In this document: in pieces, positions 1 through 4,772 of the stretch
Numbering within the stretch: position 1 is the stretch's first letter
Layout: every line of letters begins with the position of its first letter
Source of the DNA: an uncultured Bacilli bacterium
GTDB taxonomy: Bacteria; Bacillota_I; Bacilli_A; RF39; UBA660
DNA: 5,746 bases
Reading direction: 5' to 3'
Assembly: GCA_947624125.1 (NCBI GenBank)
Contig: CANQIY010000064.1
Span: forward strand, 1-5,746
Program-made: the position numbers and the translations under genes
Notes under the pieces: generated by a model
The model's input: the letters and a program-made list of their open reading frames with translations, nothing else
Databases searched by the model: none
Told to the model about the DNA's origin: nothing

Positions 1-563
1 AAATTAATATTAATAATAATTCTTCCTACATGACAGGATATTCCGCTGCTCCAAATACAAATCAAAGTATTTATTATGGTGATAACGGAATAGGCAATGC
101 TGTAACACAATCATATAACACACCAACCGGCTCCTTAGCCAGTACAACAGGAAATATAACAGGCATATATGATATGAGTGGTGGTTCTCATGAATGTGTA
201 GCAGGATATAGTAAAAATATAGAAGAAAAAAGTGATTTTAGTGATTCTGAACTTAGTACATACTCAAGTTATTTTGATAAATATCCGGATAATAGTAATA
301 TAGCTTCTTATCAAAATCGCATCTTAGGAGATGCCACCGGAGAAATGGGCCCATTTTATCGTTACTTGGATAAAGATGGGGGAAGGCGACATCATAATGC
401 ATGGTATGCTGACTATTCTTATTTTATTGACTCGACAGTTCCATGGTTTCGACGTGGAGGTGATAATGTTAATGGAGTGTTAGCGGGTCAATTTTATTTC
501 ATTAGAGATACAGGCTCAGGTGGTTCGAACATTTCCTCACGTCTCGTTCTAAGTCCTACATAG
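1..563 (+). CDS. Surface/pilin-like protein with FGE-sulfatase-like C-terminal domain (5' end outside window)
   Basis: Partial gene: the frame is open from the left edge (first full codon at 3) and the ATG at 30 has no Shine-Dalgarno site, so the true start lies upstream. The visible part (about 187 residues) has no membrane segment. A short segment reading GIYDMSGG (81-110 region of the internal numbering is not fixed because the N-terminus is missing) is followed 90 residues later by PWFRRGG and ends in RLVLSPT. This order resembles the 'DMsGNvWEW ... RGGS ... GFR' signatures of the formylglycine-generating-enzyme/SUMF C-type-lectin fold. From memory, similar proteins in uncultured Firmicutes carry a type IV prepilin-like N-terminus, which cannot be checked here. 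No catalytic cysteine pair typical of real FGE is evident, so a binding or structural role outside the cell is more likely than enzymatic activity. Oddities: the motif Trp is His (SHEC), the Phe of GFR is Ser, and G+C is clearly higher than in neighbouring sigG. Function unknown. Confidence 0.65.
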   Translation, partial: ININNNSSYMTGYSAAPNTNQSIYYGDNGIGNAVTQSYNTPTGSLASTTGNITGIYDMSGGSHECVAGYSKNIEEKSDFSDSELSTYSSYFDKYPDNSNIASYQNRILGDATGEMGPFYRYLDKDGGRRHHNAWYADYSYFIDSTVPWFRRGGDNVNGVLAGQFYFIRDTGSGGSNISSRLVLSPT

Positions 564-594
564 ATTTTCAGAAAACTTGAAAATCTTTTTGTTT
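562..594 (+). terminator. Intrinsic terminator after the surface-protein gene
   Basis: A 9-bp perfect stem, AGATTTTCA (562-570) with TGAAAATCT (578-586), encloses a 7-nt loop and runs into TTTTT at 586-590 followed by GTTT. The 5' arm begins inside the TAG stop of the preceding gene, as is common for tight intrinsic terminators. It separates the surface-protein gene from the sporulation cluster, so sigG needs its own promoter. Confidence 0.75.
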
Positions 595-615
595 ACCTAA
601 ATAAAATAATAAATT

Positions 616-645
616 GCATAAAAAAATATCTTTTATCTCACAATA
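616..645 (+). promoter_or_regulatory. Candidate SigG/SigF-type forespore promoter of sigG
   Basis: GCATA at 616-620 matches the -35 of forespore sigma factors (SigG about GHATR, SigF about GYWTA, recalled from Bacillus subtilis). After 18 nt comes CACAATA at 639-645, matching 6 of 7 positions of the SigG -10 CATWHTA. In B. subtilis sigG is transcribed by SigF and then autoactivated by SigG, so a site of this class is expected here. Caveat: the predicted transcription start (about 652) falls at the Shine-Dalgarno site, giving a very short leader. The motif is short and the region AT-rich, so chance is possible. Confidence 0.4.
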
Positions 646-663
646 AGATATGAAAGGATTAGA

Positions 664-1440
664 ATGGCAAAATATAAAGTAGAAATTACGGGTATTAATA
701 CAAGTAAATTACAAGTTTTATCAAATAAAGAAATTGAAGAATTATTTTTAAAAATGCAAAATGGTGATAAAGATGCTAAAGAAAAATTAGTTTATGGTAA
801 TTTACGTTTAGTTTTATCAATTTTACAAAGATTTAATAATACAAAATATAATATGGATGATTTATTTCAAGTGGGAGTTATTGGTTTAATTAAAGCTATT
901 GATAACTTTGATACTTCCCTAAATCTTCGTTTGTCAACTTATGCTGTTCCTTTAATTATTGGGGAAGTTAAAAGATACATTCGCGATAACACTTCTGTAA
1001 GAGTAAGCCGAAGTATTAAAGACTTAGCTTATAAAATTATCAAATTTCAAGAAGAATATTTAAGCCTTCATGGTAGTCAACCAACTAATGCCATCATTGC
1101 TAAAGCTCTAGGAATAGATGAATATGAAATAGCGTATGCCTTAGATAGTTTAAAAGACCCGATGAGTATTTTTGAACCCATTTATAATGATGGTGGTGAT
1201 ACCATTTATCTTTCTGACCAAATTGCTGATGTAAAAGACTTAAGTACCGATAAAGATATGCTAATTTCATTAAGAAAAGCTTTAATGAAATTAAAACAAA
1301 GAGAAAAAGAAATATTAATTTCCCGTTTTATTGTTGGTAAAACTCAAATGGAAATTGCTGATATATTAGGTATAAGTCAAGCTCAAGTATCAAGAATTGA
1401 AAAAAGTGCCATTCAAAATGTTAGAAATTTAATTAAGTAA
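664..1440 (+). CDS. sigG: RNA polymerase sporulation sigma factor SigG
   Basis: Late forespore-specific sigma-70 factor that directs RNA polymerase to spore-germination and spore-protection genes after engulfment. At 258 residues it is about the size of the B. subtilis protein (260). The N-terminal segment KVEITGINTSKLQVL (5-19) is characteristic of SigG and absent from SigF. Region 2 covers about 44-112 (NLRLVLS, DDLFQVG, STYAVPLIIGE), region 3 about 113-195 (VRVSRS, then IFEPIYNDGGD), and region 4 about 200-258 with the -35-binding helix-turn-helix at 226-248 (KTQMEIADILGISQAQVSR). The ATG is preceded by GAAAGGA (652-658), 5 nt away. It is followed after 24 bp by ylmC, probably in the same transcript. 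No sigE or spoIIGA is seen upstream; a terminator and a surface-protein gene lie there instead. Oddities: Tyr44 replaces the Asn (B. subtilis Asn45) linked to CsfB/Gin recognition, and the usual Phe before STYA is Leu90. Identity as SigG is secure; the regulatory consequence is inference. Confidence 0.95.
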   Translation: MAKYKVEITGINTSKLQVLSNKEIEELFLKMQNGDKDAKEKLVYGNLRLVLSILQRFNNTKYNMDDLFQVGVIGLIKAIDNFDTSLNLRLSTYAVPLIIGEVKRYIRDNTSVRVSRSIKDLAYKIIKFQEEYLSLHGSQPTNAIIAKALGIDEYEIAYALDSLKDPMSIFEPIYNDGGDTIYLSDQIADVKDLSTDKDMLISLRKALMKLKQREKEILISRFIVGKTQMEIADILGISQAQVSRIEKSAIQNVRNLIK

Positions 1441-1442
1441 CA

Positions 1443-1448
1443 TATAAT
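1443..1448 (+). promoter_or_regulatory. Possible -10 box upstream of ylmC
   Basis: A perfect TATAAT lies just after the sigG stop, 16 nt before the ylmC ATG. There is no TG extension and the -35 region (TTAGAA near 1421) is poor. The gene could simply be read from the sigG promoter. It is listed because the spacing matches that of boxes upstream of other starts in this window. Confidence 0.25.
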
Positions 1449-1464
1449 TAACTAAGGTGATGGC

Positions 1465-1686
1465 ATGCTTTTAAGTGATTTACAAATGAAAGATATCATA
1501 AATATAAAAGATGGAAATAATTTAGGAAGAATTATTGATGCCAAAGTTGACCAAGAAGGAAAAATAAATTATTTTGTTGCTGAACAGAAAAAACTTTTAC
1601 GAAAAGTAACTAGAATGGGTGAAGTAACTTTTAGTTTTGATAATATCAAAAAGATAGGTGAAGATGTTATTATAGTTGATTTATAA
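1465..1686 (+). CDS. ylmC: YlmC/YmxH family sporulation protein (PRC-barrel)
   Basis: Small 73-residue protein of the spore-associated YlmC/YmxH family, a single PRC-barrel-like beta domain without signal peptide or membrane segment. Visible family features are the opening LLSDLQMKDIINI (2-14), GNNLGRIIDAKVD (17-29), in which the Gly-x-x-Leu-Gly turn is typical, and the C-terminal IKKIGEDVIIVDL (61-73). The start is fixed by an excellent Shine-Dalgarno site, AAGGTGA at 1454-1460, 4 nt before the ATG. It follows sigG by 24 bp, the same neighbourhood as in Bacillus and many Clostridia, where ylmC lies downstream of sigG. The molecular function of the family is not established; PRC-barrels elsewhere bind RNA or proteins. 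The middle segment (33-50) differs from the Bacillus form as I remember it. An AT-only palindrome overlaps the stop codon. Confidence 0.85.
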   Translation: MLLSDLQMKDIINIKDGNNLGRIIDAKVDQEGKINYFVAEQKKLLRKVTRMGEVTFSFDNIKKIGEDVIIVDL

Positions 1687-1710
1687 TAACTTTTTTATTA
1701 TGACAAAATA

Positions 1711-1719
1711 TGGTACAAT
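1711..1719 (+). promoter_or_regulatory. Extended -10 (SigA-type) promoter of lspA
   Basis: TGGTACAAT is an extended -10 element (TGn followed by TACAAT, 5 of 6 matches to TATAAT). The -35 position with 17-nt spacing is only a T-run (1691-1696), which is acceptable for extended -10 promoters. Transcription would start near 1726, leaving about 9 nt before the lspA ATG. It lets the housekeeping genes lspA and rluD be expressed in growing cells independently of the sporulation genes upstream. Confidence 0.5.
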
Positions 1720-1734
1720 ATATAGTGTGATATT

Positions 1735-2208
1735 ATGAAAAAGCAAGTATTTTTATGGAGTTTAATATTTCTTATTTTAGATATTATAACCAAAATATAT
1801 GTTGATAAAAGTTTATTAGTGGCCCAAAAAATACCAGTAATAGATGGCTTTTTTAGTATTACAAAAGTTTATAATACCGGGGCTAGTTTTTCTCTTTTAA
1901 GTGGTTATAATATTCTTTTAATATTAGTAACTATTATTATGTTTTTAGTTATATATAAAATGATGAAGAGATTTCCTATATGTAAGAAAAATATTTTAAT
2001 GTTTAGTTTATTATATGGAGGAATTATTGGTAATTTACTTAATCGAGTAATATATGGTTATGTAATCGATTTTTTAGCTTTTAAAATATATTCCTATTCC
2101 TTTCCTATTTTTAATTTAGCAGATGTTTTTATTGTTTCAGGAGTATTTTTATTAGCCATAGCCATATGGAAAAAGGAAGATGAAAATGGATTTAGTAGTG
2201 GAAAATAA
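1735..2208 (+). CDS. lspA: Lipoprotein signal peptidase (signal peptidase II)
   Basis: Membrane aspartyl protease that removes the signal peptide from diacylglyceryl-modified prolipoproteins, acting after Lgt. The 157 residues match the family length, with four hydrophobic segments at about 5-23, 58-76, 87-107 and 131-146. Conserved blocks: LDIITK (15-20; Asp16 and Lys20 of the DQxTK motif), YNTGASFSLL (46-55), GNLLNR (99-104), VIDF (110-113) and FNLAD (126-130). Asp112 and Asp130, 18 residues apart, are the expected catalytic pair (Asp124/Asp143 in Pseudomonas aeruginosa). Oddities: Asn103 stands where nearly all homologues have Asp (GNxxDR), and Gln of DQxTK is Ile17. The start has only a weak GTGAT (1727-1731) as ribosome site, and the predicted leader is about 9 nt. 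Its 3' end overlaps rluD by 23 bp, so the two are translationally linked, as lspA-ylyB are neighbours in Bacillus. Confidence 0.93.
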   Translation: MKKQVFLWSLIFLILDIITKIYVDKSLLVAQKIPVIDGFFSITKVYNTGASFSLLSGYNILLILVTIIMFLVIYKMMKRFPICKKNILMFSLLYGGIIGNLLNRVIYGYVIDFLAFKIYSYSFPIFNLADVFIVSGVFLLAIAIWKKEDENGFSSGK

Positions 2209-3064
2209 TGAAGAAAGAATTGATAAATATTTAGTTAATTATCTTCATGAGAGTAGAGAATTTATTACCAAAAGAATTAAAATGGGAAATATATTAGTTA
2301 ATAATAAAGTTGTTAAATGTAGTTATATAGTTAAAAAAGGCGATATTATTAATATAATACCTTTAAAAGAGGAAGAAGAAATTACTAAAACAAAAATGGA
2401 TATCCCTATTGTTTATGAAGATGATGATATAATGGTTATTGATAAACCTAGTGGACTTGTTGTTCATCCCGGAAATGGTAATCATGATAATACACTTGTT
2501 AATGGTTTAAAATATTATACAGATAATTTAAGTGATATTGGGGGAGAAGAGAGAATGGGGATTGTCCATCGCTTAGATAAAGATACATCCGGTTTAATGT
2601 TAGTGGCGAAAACCAATAAAGCCCACGAAATATTAGCAGATGATTTTAAAAATAAACGTGTTTACCGTGAATATTATGCTCTTTTAGTTGGTAAATTTCC
2701 AAGTGATACAGCTTTTATCGATGCCCCGCTTAAAAGAAGCAAAAAAAACTTTAATAAAATGGAAGTAGCATCTTCTGGTAAAGATGCTAGAACTAATTTA
2801 AAAGTAATAAAAAGATTTAAAGATTATACTTTAGTAAGTTTAGTTTTGGAAACAGGAAGAACTCATCAAATAAGAGTTCATATGGCCTACATTGGTTATC
2901 CTGTGTATAATGACCCCGTTTATTTAAATAAACCCGCAACTAGTTTTGGCCAATTTCTTCATTCTAAAGTATTAAGATTTAAGCATCCTATTACGAAAGA
3001 AGAAATGACTTTTACGAGTGAATTACCCAAAGAATTCCAAGATTTTTTACAAACTTTAGATTAA
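2186..3064 (+). CDS. rluD: RluA/RluD-family 23S rRNA pseudouridine synthase
   Basis: Converts specific uridines to pseudouridine, by family and position most likely in 23S rRNA (orthologue of Bacillus YlyB; RluD in E. coli modifies helix 69). Residue numbers are from the ATG at 2186. An S4 RNA-binding domain (about 1-60) leads into the catalytic domain (about 75-292) with DDDIMVIDKPSGLVVHP (79-95), the signature HRLDKDTSGLMLVAK (128-142) with catalytic Asp131, LETGRTHQIRVH (221-232) and QFLHSKVLRFKHP (256-268). Start choice: another ATG lies two codons earlier at 2180, but AAGGA at 2173-2177 is 2 nt from that and 8 nt from the ATG at 2186, so 2186 is preferred (292 residues). It overlaps lspA by 23 bp in another frame and its last 9 bp overlap the opposite-strand gene. 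The usual GDPxY motif reads NDPVY. No rightward terminator is seen after the stop. Confidence 0.92.
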   Translation: MDLVVENNEERIDKYLVNYLHESREFITKRIKMGNILVNNKVVKCSYIVKKGDIINIIPLKEEEEITKTKMDIPIVYEDDDIMVIDKPSGLVVHPGNGNHDNTLVNGLKYYTDNLSDIGGEERMGIVHRLDKDTSGLMLVAKTNKAHEILADDFKNKRVYREYYALLVGKFPSDTAFIDAPLKRSKKNFNKMEVASSGKDARTNLKVIKRFKDYTLVSLVLETGRTHQIRVHMAYIGYPVYNDPVYLNKPATSFGQFLHSKVLRFKHPITKEEMTFTSELPKEFQDFLQTLD

Positions 3065-3376
3065 CATTAAAATATTACTAAAGATATAAACCATAAAGCA
3101 AAAATAAGGAATACTTAGAAGTTGATAACAACCAAAAATAGCTTTAATTTTGCGAATAAGAAAGTAAGAACTAAAAACAAGTGATAAACTAATTAAAATG
3201 CTATATAAAAGATGGTTTTGATAATTAAAGATTAATGATAAAACAAATATTAAGATATAATTAAGACATAAAAGAAAAGTTAAATCATTATCTAAATAGT
3301 CATACCACACAATTTTACATATGGGAATTGTTATATAAATAATAACAGCCATATAAATTAGAAAAAATAAATTCAT
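3056..3376 (-). CDS. Short TspO/MBR-related membrane protein, tryptophan-poor
   Basis: A 106-residue, very hydrophobic protein with four predicted membrane segments (about 3-24, 32-50, 55-74 and 84-104). I align it by eye to TM2-TM5 of the TspO/MBR family (tryptophan-rich sensory proteins, about 150-160 residues, five TMs): LNYILIFVLSLIFNYQNHLL (38-57) against the LNxxWSxxFFxxxNxxLA stretch, KIKAIFGCYQLLSIPYF (76-92) against KISKxAxxLLxPYLxW, and a terminal Asn101 near the FAxxLN asparagine. TspO proteins bind tetrapyrroles or cholesterol-like ligands. Here the first TM and almost all Trp are missing (only Trp24), so ligand binding as in TspO is doubtful. The gene is real: AAAGGGTGA (complement of 3381-3389) is a strong Shine-Dalgarno site 4 nt before the ATG. 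It is divergent from the rhomboid gene (56-bp gap) and convergent with rluD (9-bp overlap). It could instead be an unrelated four-TM protein; family assignment is moderate. Confidence 0.7.
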   Translation of the reverse strand: MNLFFLIYMAVIIYITIPICKIVWYDYLDNDLTFLLCLNYILIFVLSLIFNYQNHLLYSILISLSLVFSSYFLIRKIKAIFGCYQLLSIPYFCFMVYIFSNILMLI

Positions 3377-3386
3377 AAATTCACCC

Positions 3387-3415
3387 TTTACTAATAATAT
3401 GAATAGGGTTAGAAT
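3387..3415 (+). promoter_or_regulatory. SigA-type promoter of the rhomboid gene
   Basis: TTTACT (3387-3392, 4 of 6 to TTGACA) is followed after exactly 17 nt by TAGAAT (3410-3415, 5 of 6 to TATAAT). The predicted start near 3422 lies at the CGGAGGA ribosome site (3423-3429). The -35 box overlaps the Shine-Dalgarno site of the divergent membrane-protein gene, so the two 5' regions are interleaved. Confidence 0.45.
3394..3399 (-). promoter_or_regulatory. Possible -10 box of the TspO-like gene
   Basis: On the minus strand TATTAT (5 of 6 to TATAAT) ends 17 nt before the ATG. No convincing -35 is seen at 17-18 nt spacing, so support is weak. It sits inside the spacer of the opposite-strand rhomboid promoter. 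Confidence 0.22.
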
Positions 3416-3432
3416 AATATTACGGAGGAAAA

Positions 3433-4587
3433 ATGAATAATATATTAAATAATAAAGATGAAATGATAATAAGTCTTGTCCATTATTTTGTAACTGAAGA
3501 AAATTATACTCCCATTAATGTTCAAGGAGCCCAAAATGAAATTTGGTTAGAAAATTTAGAAGCTCCTTACAAAATAATTAGAATCAATTCTAAATATATT
3601 CATAATGATGAGCAATTAAATTTTGACCTTTTTAAAATGCAATTTGTGTTAAGACAAATTAAGAAAAAAACGTTGTCATTAAAAATGAATGTGTTAAATA
3701 TCTGTTTAGATTTAAATAAAAGTATTAAAGTACTTAATGATAATAAAAATGTTAATACCATTAATATTGAAAATATTAATGATTTAAAGAAAGACAAGAA
3801 ATTACTTAGTTATTATCCTAAAATGAAGAATAATTCTTTTAAAAAGACAGATAATTTAGATAAAATAATTAATATAACAGATGATATTAATCGAAAAACT
3901 CAAAAAGAGAATGGGAAATATGAAGATATTTTTCGGCCTAAAAAAATAATTATGACCAAAATTATTATTATTTTATGTATTGCGATGTATATTGTAACTT
4001 TATTATATAGTAATAGTTTTAGTGTTAATAATGGAGTCTTAGTATTACTCGGGGCTAATCATAAAGGTTTAGTTTTAAATGGTGAAGTATATAGACTTAT
4101 TACGTCTGCTTTCTTACATGCTAATTTATTTCATTTACTTGTTAATATGTATTCTTTATGGCTCATTGGTTCGCAAGTGGAAAACTTTATTGGAAAATGG
4201 CAATTTTTAGTAATTTATTTACTAAGTACTTTAATGGGAAGTTTATTTAGTTTAGTTTTCTTAGGTAATCATATTGCTGTCGGGGCATCCGGTGCTATCT
4301 TTGGTTTAATGGCATCTTTGATTTATTTCGGTTATCATTATCGTCTTTATTTAGCCGGGGCCTTAACTAGTCAAATAATTCCTATTGTCATTTTAAATTT
4401 AGTTTTAGGTTTTATTGTTCCGGGTATTGATAATGGGGCTCATATAGGTGGTCTTATAGGTGGTTATTTAGGAACCATGATAGTTGGTTTAAAGTATAAA
4501 AAATCAAATAGTGAAAGAATTAATGGTCTTATTGTTTATGTTATTTTAAGTGCCTTTTTAGTCTATGTTATTTTAAAATTAGTTTAA
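3433..4587 (+). CDS. GluP-like rhomboid intramembrane serine protease
   Basis: Rhomboid protease that cleaves transmembrane substrates within the membrane. The 384 residues comprise a cytosolic N-terminal domain (about 1-100), an Asn/Lys-rich linker (101-170) and a six- to seven-TM rhomboid core (about 173-382). The N-terminal domain (IWLENLEAPYKIIRIN, 37-52) resembles the leading domain of Bacillus GluP (YqgP), where the matching stretch reads roughly LWLE...KPYDLVRL (recalled). Core motifs: YRLITSAFLHANLFHLLVNM (220-239) with His234 and Asn238 as oxyanion-side residues, GASGAIFGLM (284-293) with nucleophile Ser286, and GAHIGGLIGG (335-344) with catalytic His337. All catalytic residues are present. 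GluP proteins usually carry C-terminal TPR repeats and are about 500 residues; here the protein stops right after the last TM. The start is set by CGGAGGA (3423-3429), 3 nt before the ATG. It is monocistronic, divergent from the TspO-like gene and convergent with the DUF368 gene. Substrate unknown. Confidence 0.92.
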   Translation: MNNILNNKDEMIISLVHYFVTEENYTPINVQGAQNEIWLENLEAPYKIIRINSKYIHNDEQLNFDLFKMQFVLRQIKKKTLSLKMNVLNICLDLNKSIKVLNDNKNVNTINIENINDLKKDKKLLSYYPKMKNNSFKKTDNLDKIINITDDINRKTQKENGKYEDIFRPKKIIMTKIIIILCIAMYIVTLLYSNSFSVNNGVLVLLGANHKGLVLNGEVYRLITSAFLHANLFHLLVNMYSLWLIGSQVENFIGKWQFLVIYLLSTLMGSLFSLVFLGNHIAVGASGAIFGLMASLIYFGYHYRLYLAGALTSQIIPIVILNLVLGFIVPGIDNGAHIGGLIGGYLGTMIVGLKYKKSNSERINGLIVYVILSAFLVYVILKLV

Positions 4588-4630
4588 AATAACCCAAACC
4601 ATTTTTATAATTTCGCATATCTTATTAGTG

Positions 4631-4679
4631 AAGGGATTTTAAATTTTTATATTTACACTTTGGTATTTAAATCTCTTTT
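4631..4679 (+). terminator. AT-rich hairpin downstream of the rhomboid gene
   Basis: A 13-bp stem pairs AAGGGATTT+AAAT (4631-4644, T4640 bulged) with ATTTAAATCTCTT (4665-4677), with one G-U pair and a 20-nt loop. It is followed by TT then ATACC, a poor U-tract, so it may be a weak terminator or an mRNA 3'-end stabiliser. It lies 43 nt after the rhomboid stop. Part of the loop, ACTTTGG (4657-4663), is complementary to CCAAAGT at 4703-4709. Confidence 0.35.
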
Positions 4680-4742
4680 ATACCTCTTTAGACTAATTAT
4701 TTCCAAAGTTACTTATCTTAACTTAAATTATTGTTCCATAAG

Positions 4743-4769
4743 AAATGTTGTTTAATTACAGCATTTTTT
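4743..4769 (+). terminator. Intrinsic terminator of the rhomboid transcript
   Basis: AAATGTTG (4743-4750) pairs with CAGCATTT (4759-4766) in an 8-bp stem with one U-G pair and an 8-nt loop, followed by a T-run (4764-4769). It lies 155 nt after the rhomboid stop and 4 bp from the stop of the opposite-strand DUF368 gene, so it could also stop that gene's transcript, although the leftward U-tract is poor. The rest of the 185-bp gap shows no gene; the longest reading frames on either strand are under ten codons or lack a ribosome site. Confidence 0.55.
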
Positions 4770-4772
4770 AAT

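Noticed and set aside
30..32. ATG at 30 as the start of the first gene
   Set aside because: No Shine-Dalgarno site precedes it, the frame is open to the left edge, and a signal peptide or prepilin-like N-terminus expected for this protein type is absent, so the gene continues upstream.
1..563. True formylglycine-generating enzyme
   Set aside because: The visible C-terminal part lacks the active-site cysteine arrangement and the GFR ending, and the fold signature is shared by many non-enzymatic C-type-lectin-like proteins.
664..1440. Identification as SigF or SigB instead of SigG
   Set aside because: The N-terminal KVEITGINTSKL, NLRLVLS, QRFNN and the EPIYNDGGD segment match SigG; SigF has NMRLVWS and lacks the N-terminal block.
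1683..1701. Palindrome ATAATAA/TTATTAT after ylmC as a terminator
   Set aside because: The stem is A-T only and is followed by GACAAAATATGG rather than a T-run, so it is unlikely to stop transcription.
2180..2182. Upstream ATG as the rluD start
   Set aside because: The only ribosome site (2173-2177) is 2 nt away, too close; the ATG at 2186 has 8-nt spacing and loses only two residues not needed for the S4 domain.
3121..3132. GTTG-ATAA-CAAC hairpin downstream of rluD as its terminator
   Set aside because: Only 4 bp, no T-run, and it lies in the coding sequence of the opposite-strand gene.
3600..3797. Leftward 65-codon hydrophobic reading frame
   Set aside because: It lies wholly antisense within the N-terminal domain of the rhomboid gene, has no ribosome site, and its hydrophobicity is what antisense of an Asn/Lys-rich AT sequence produces.
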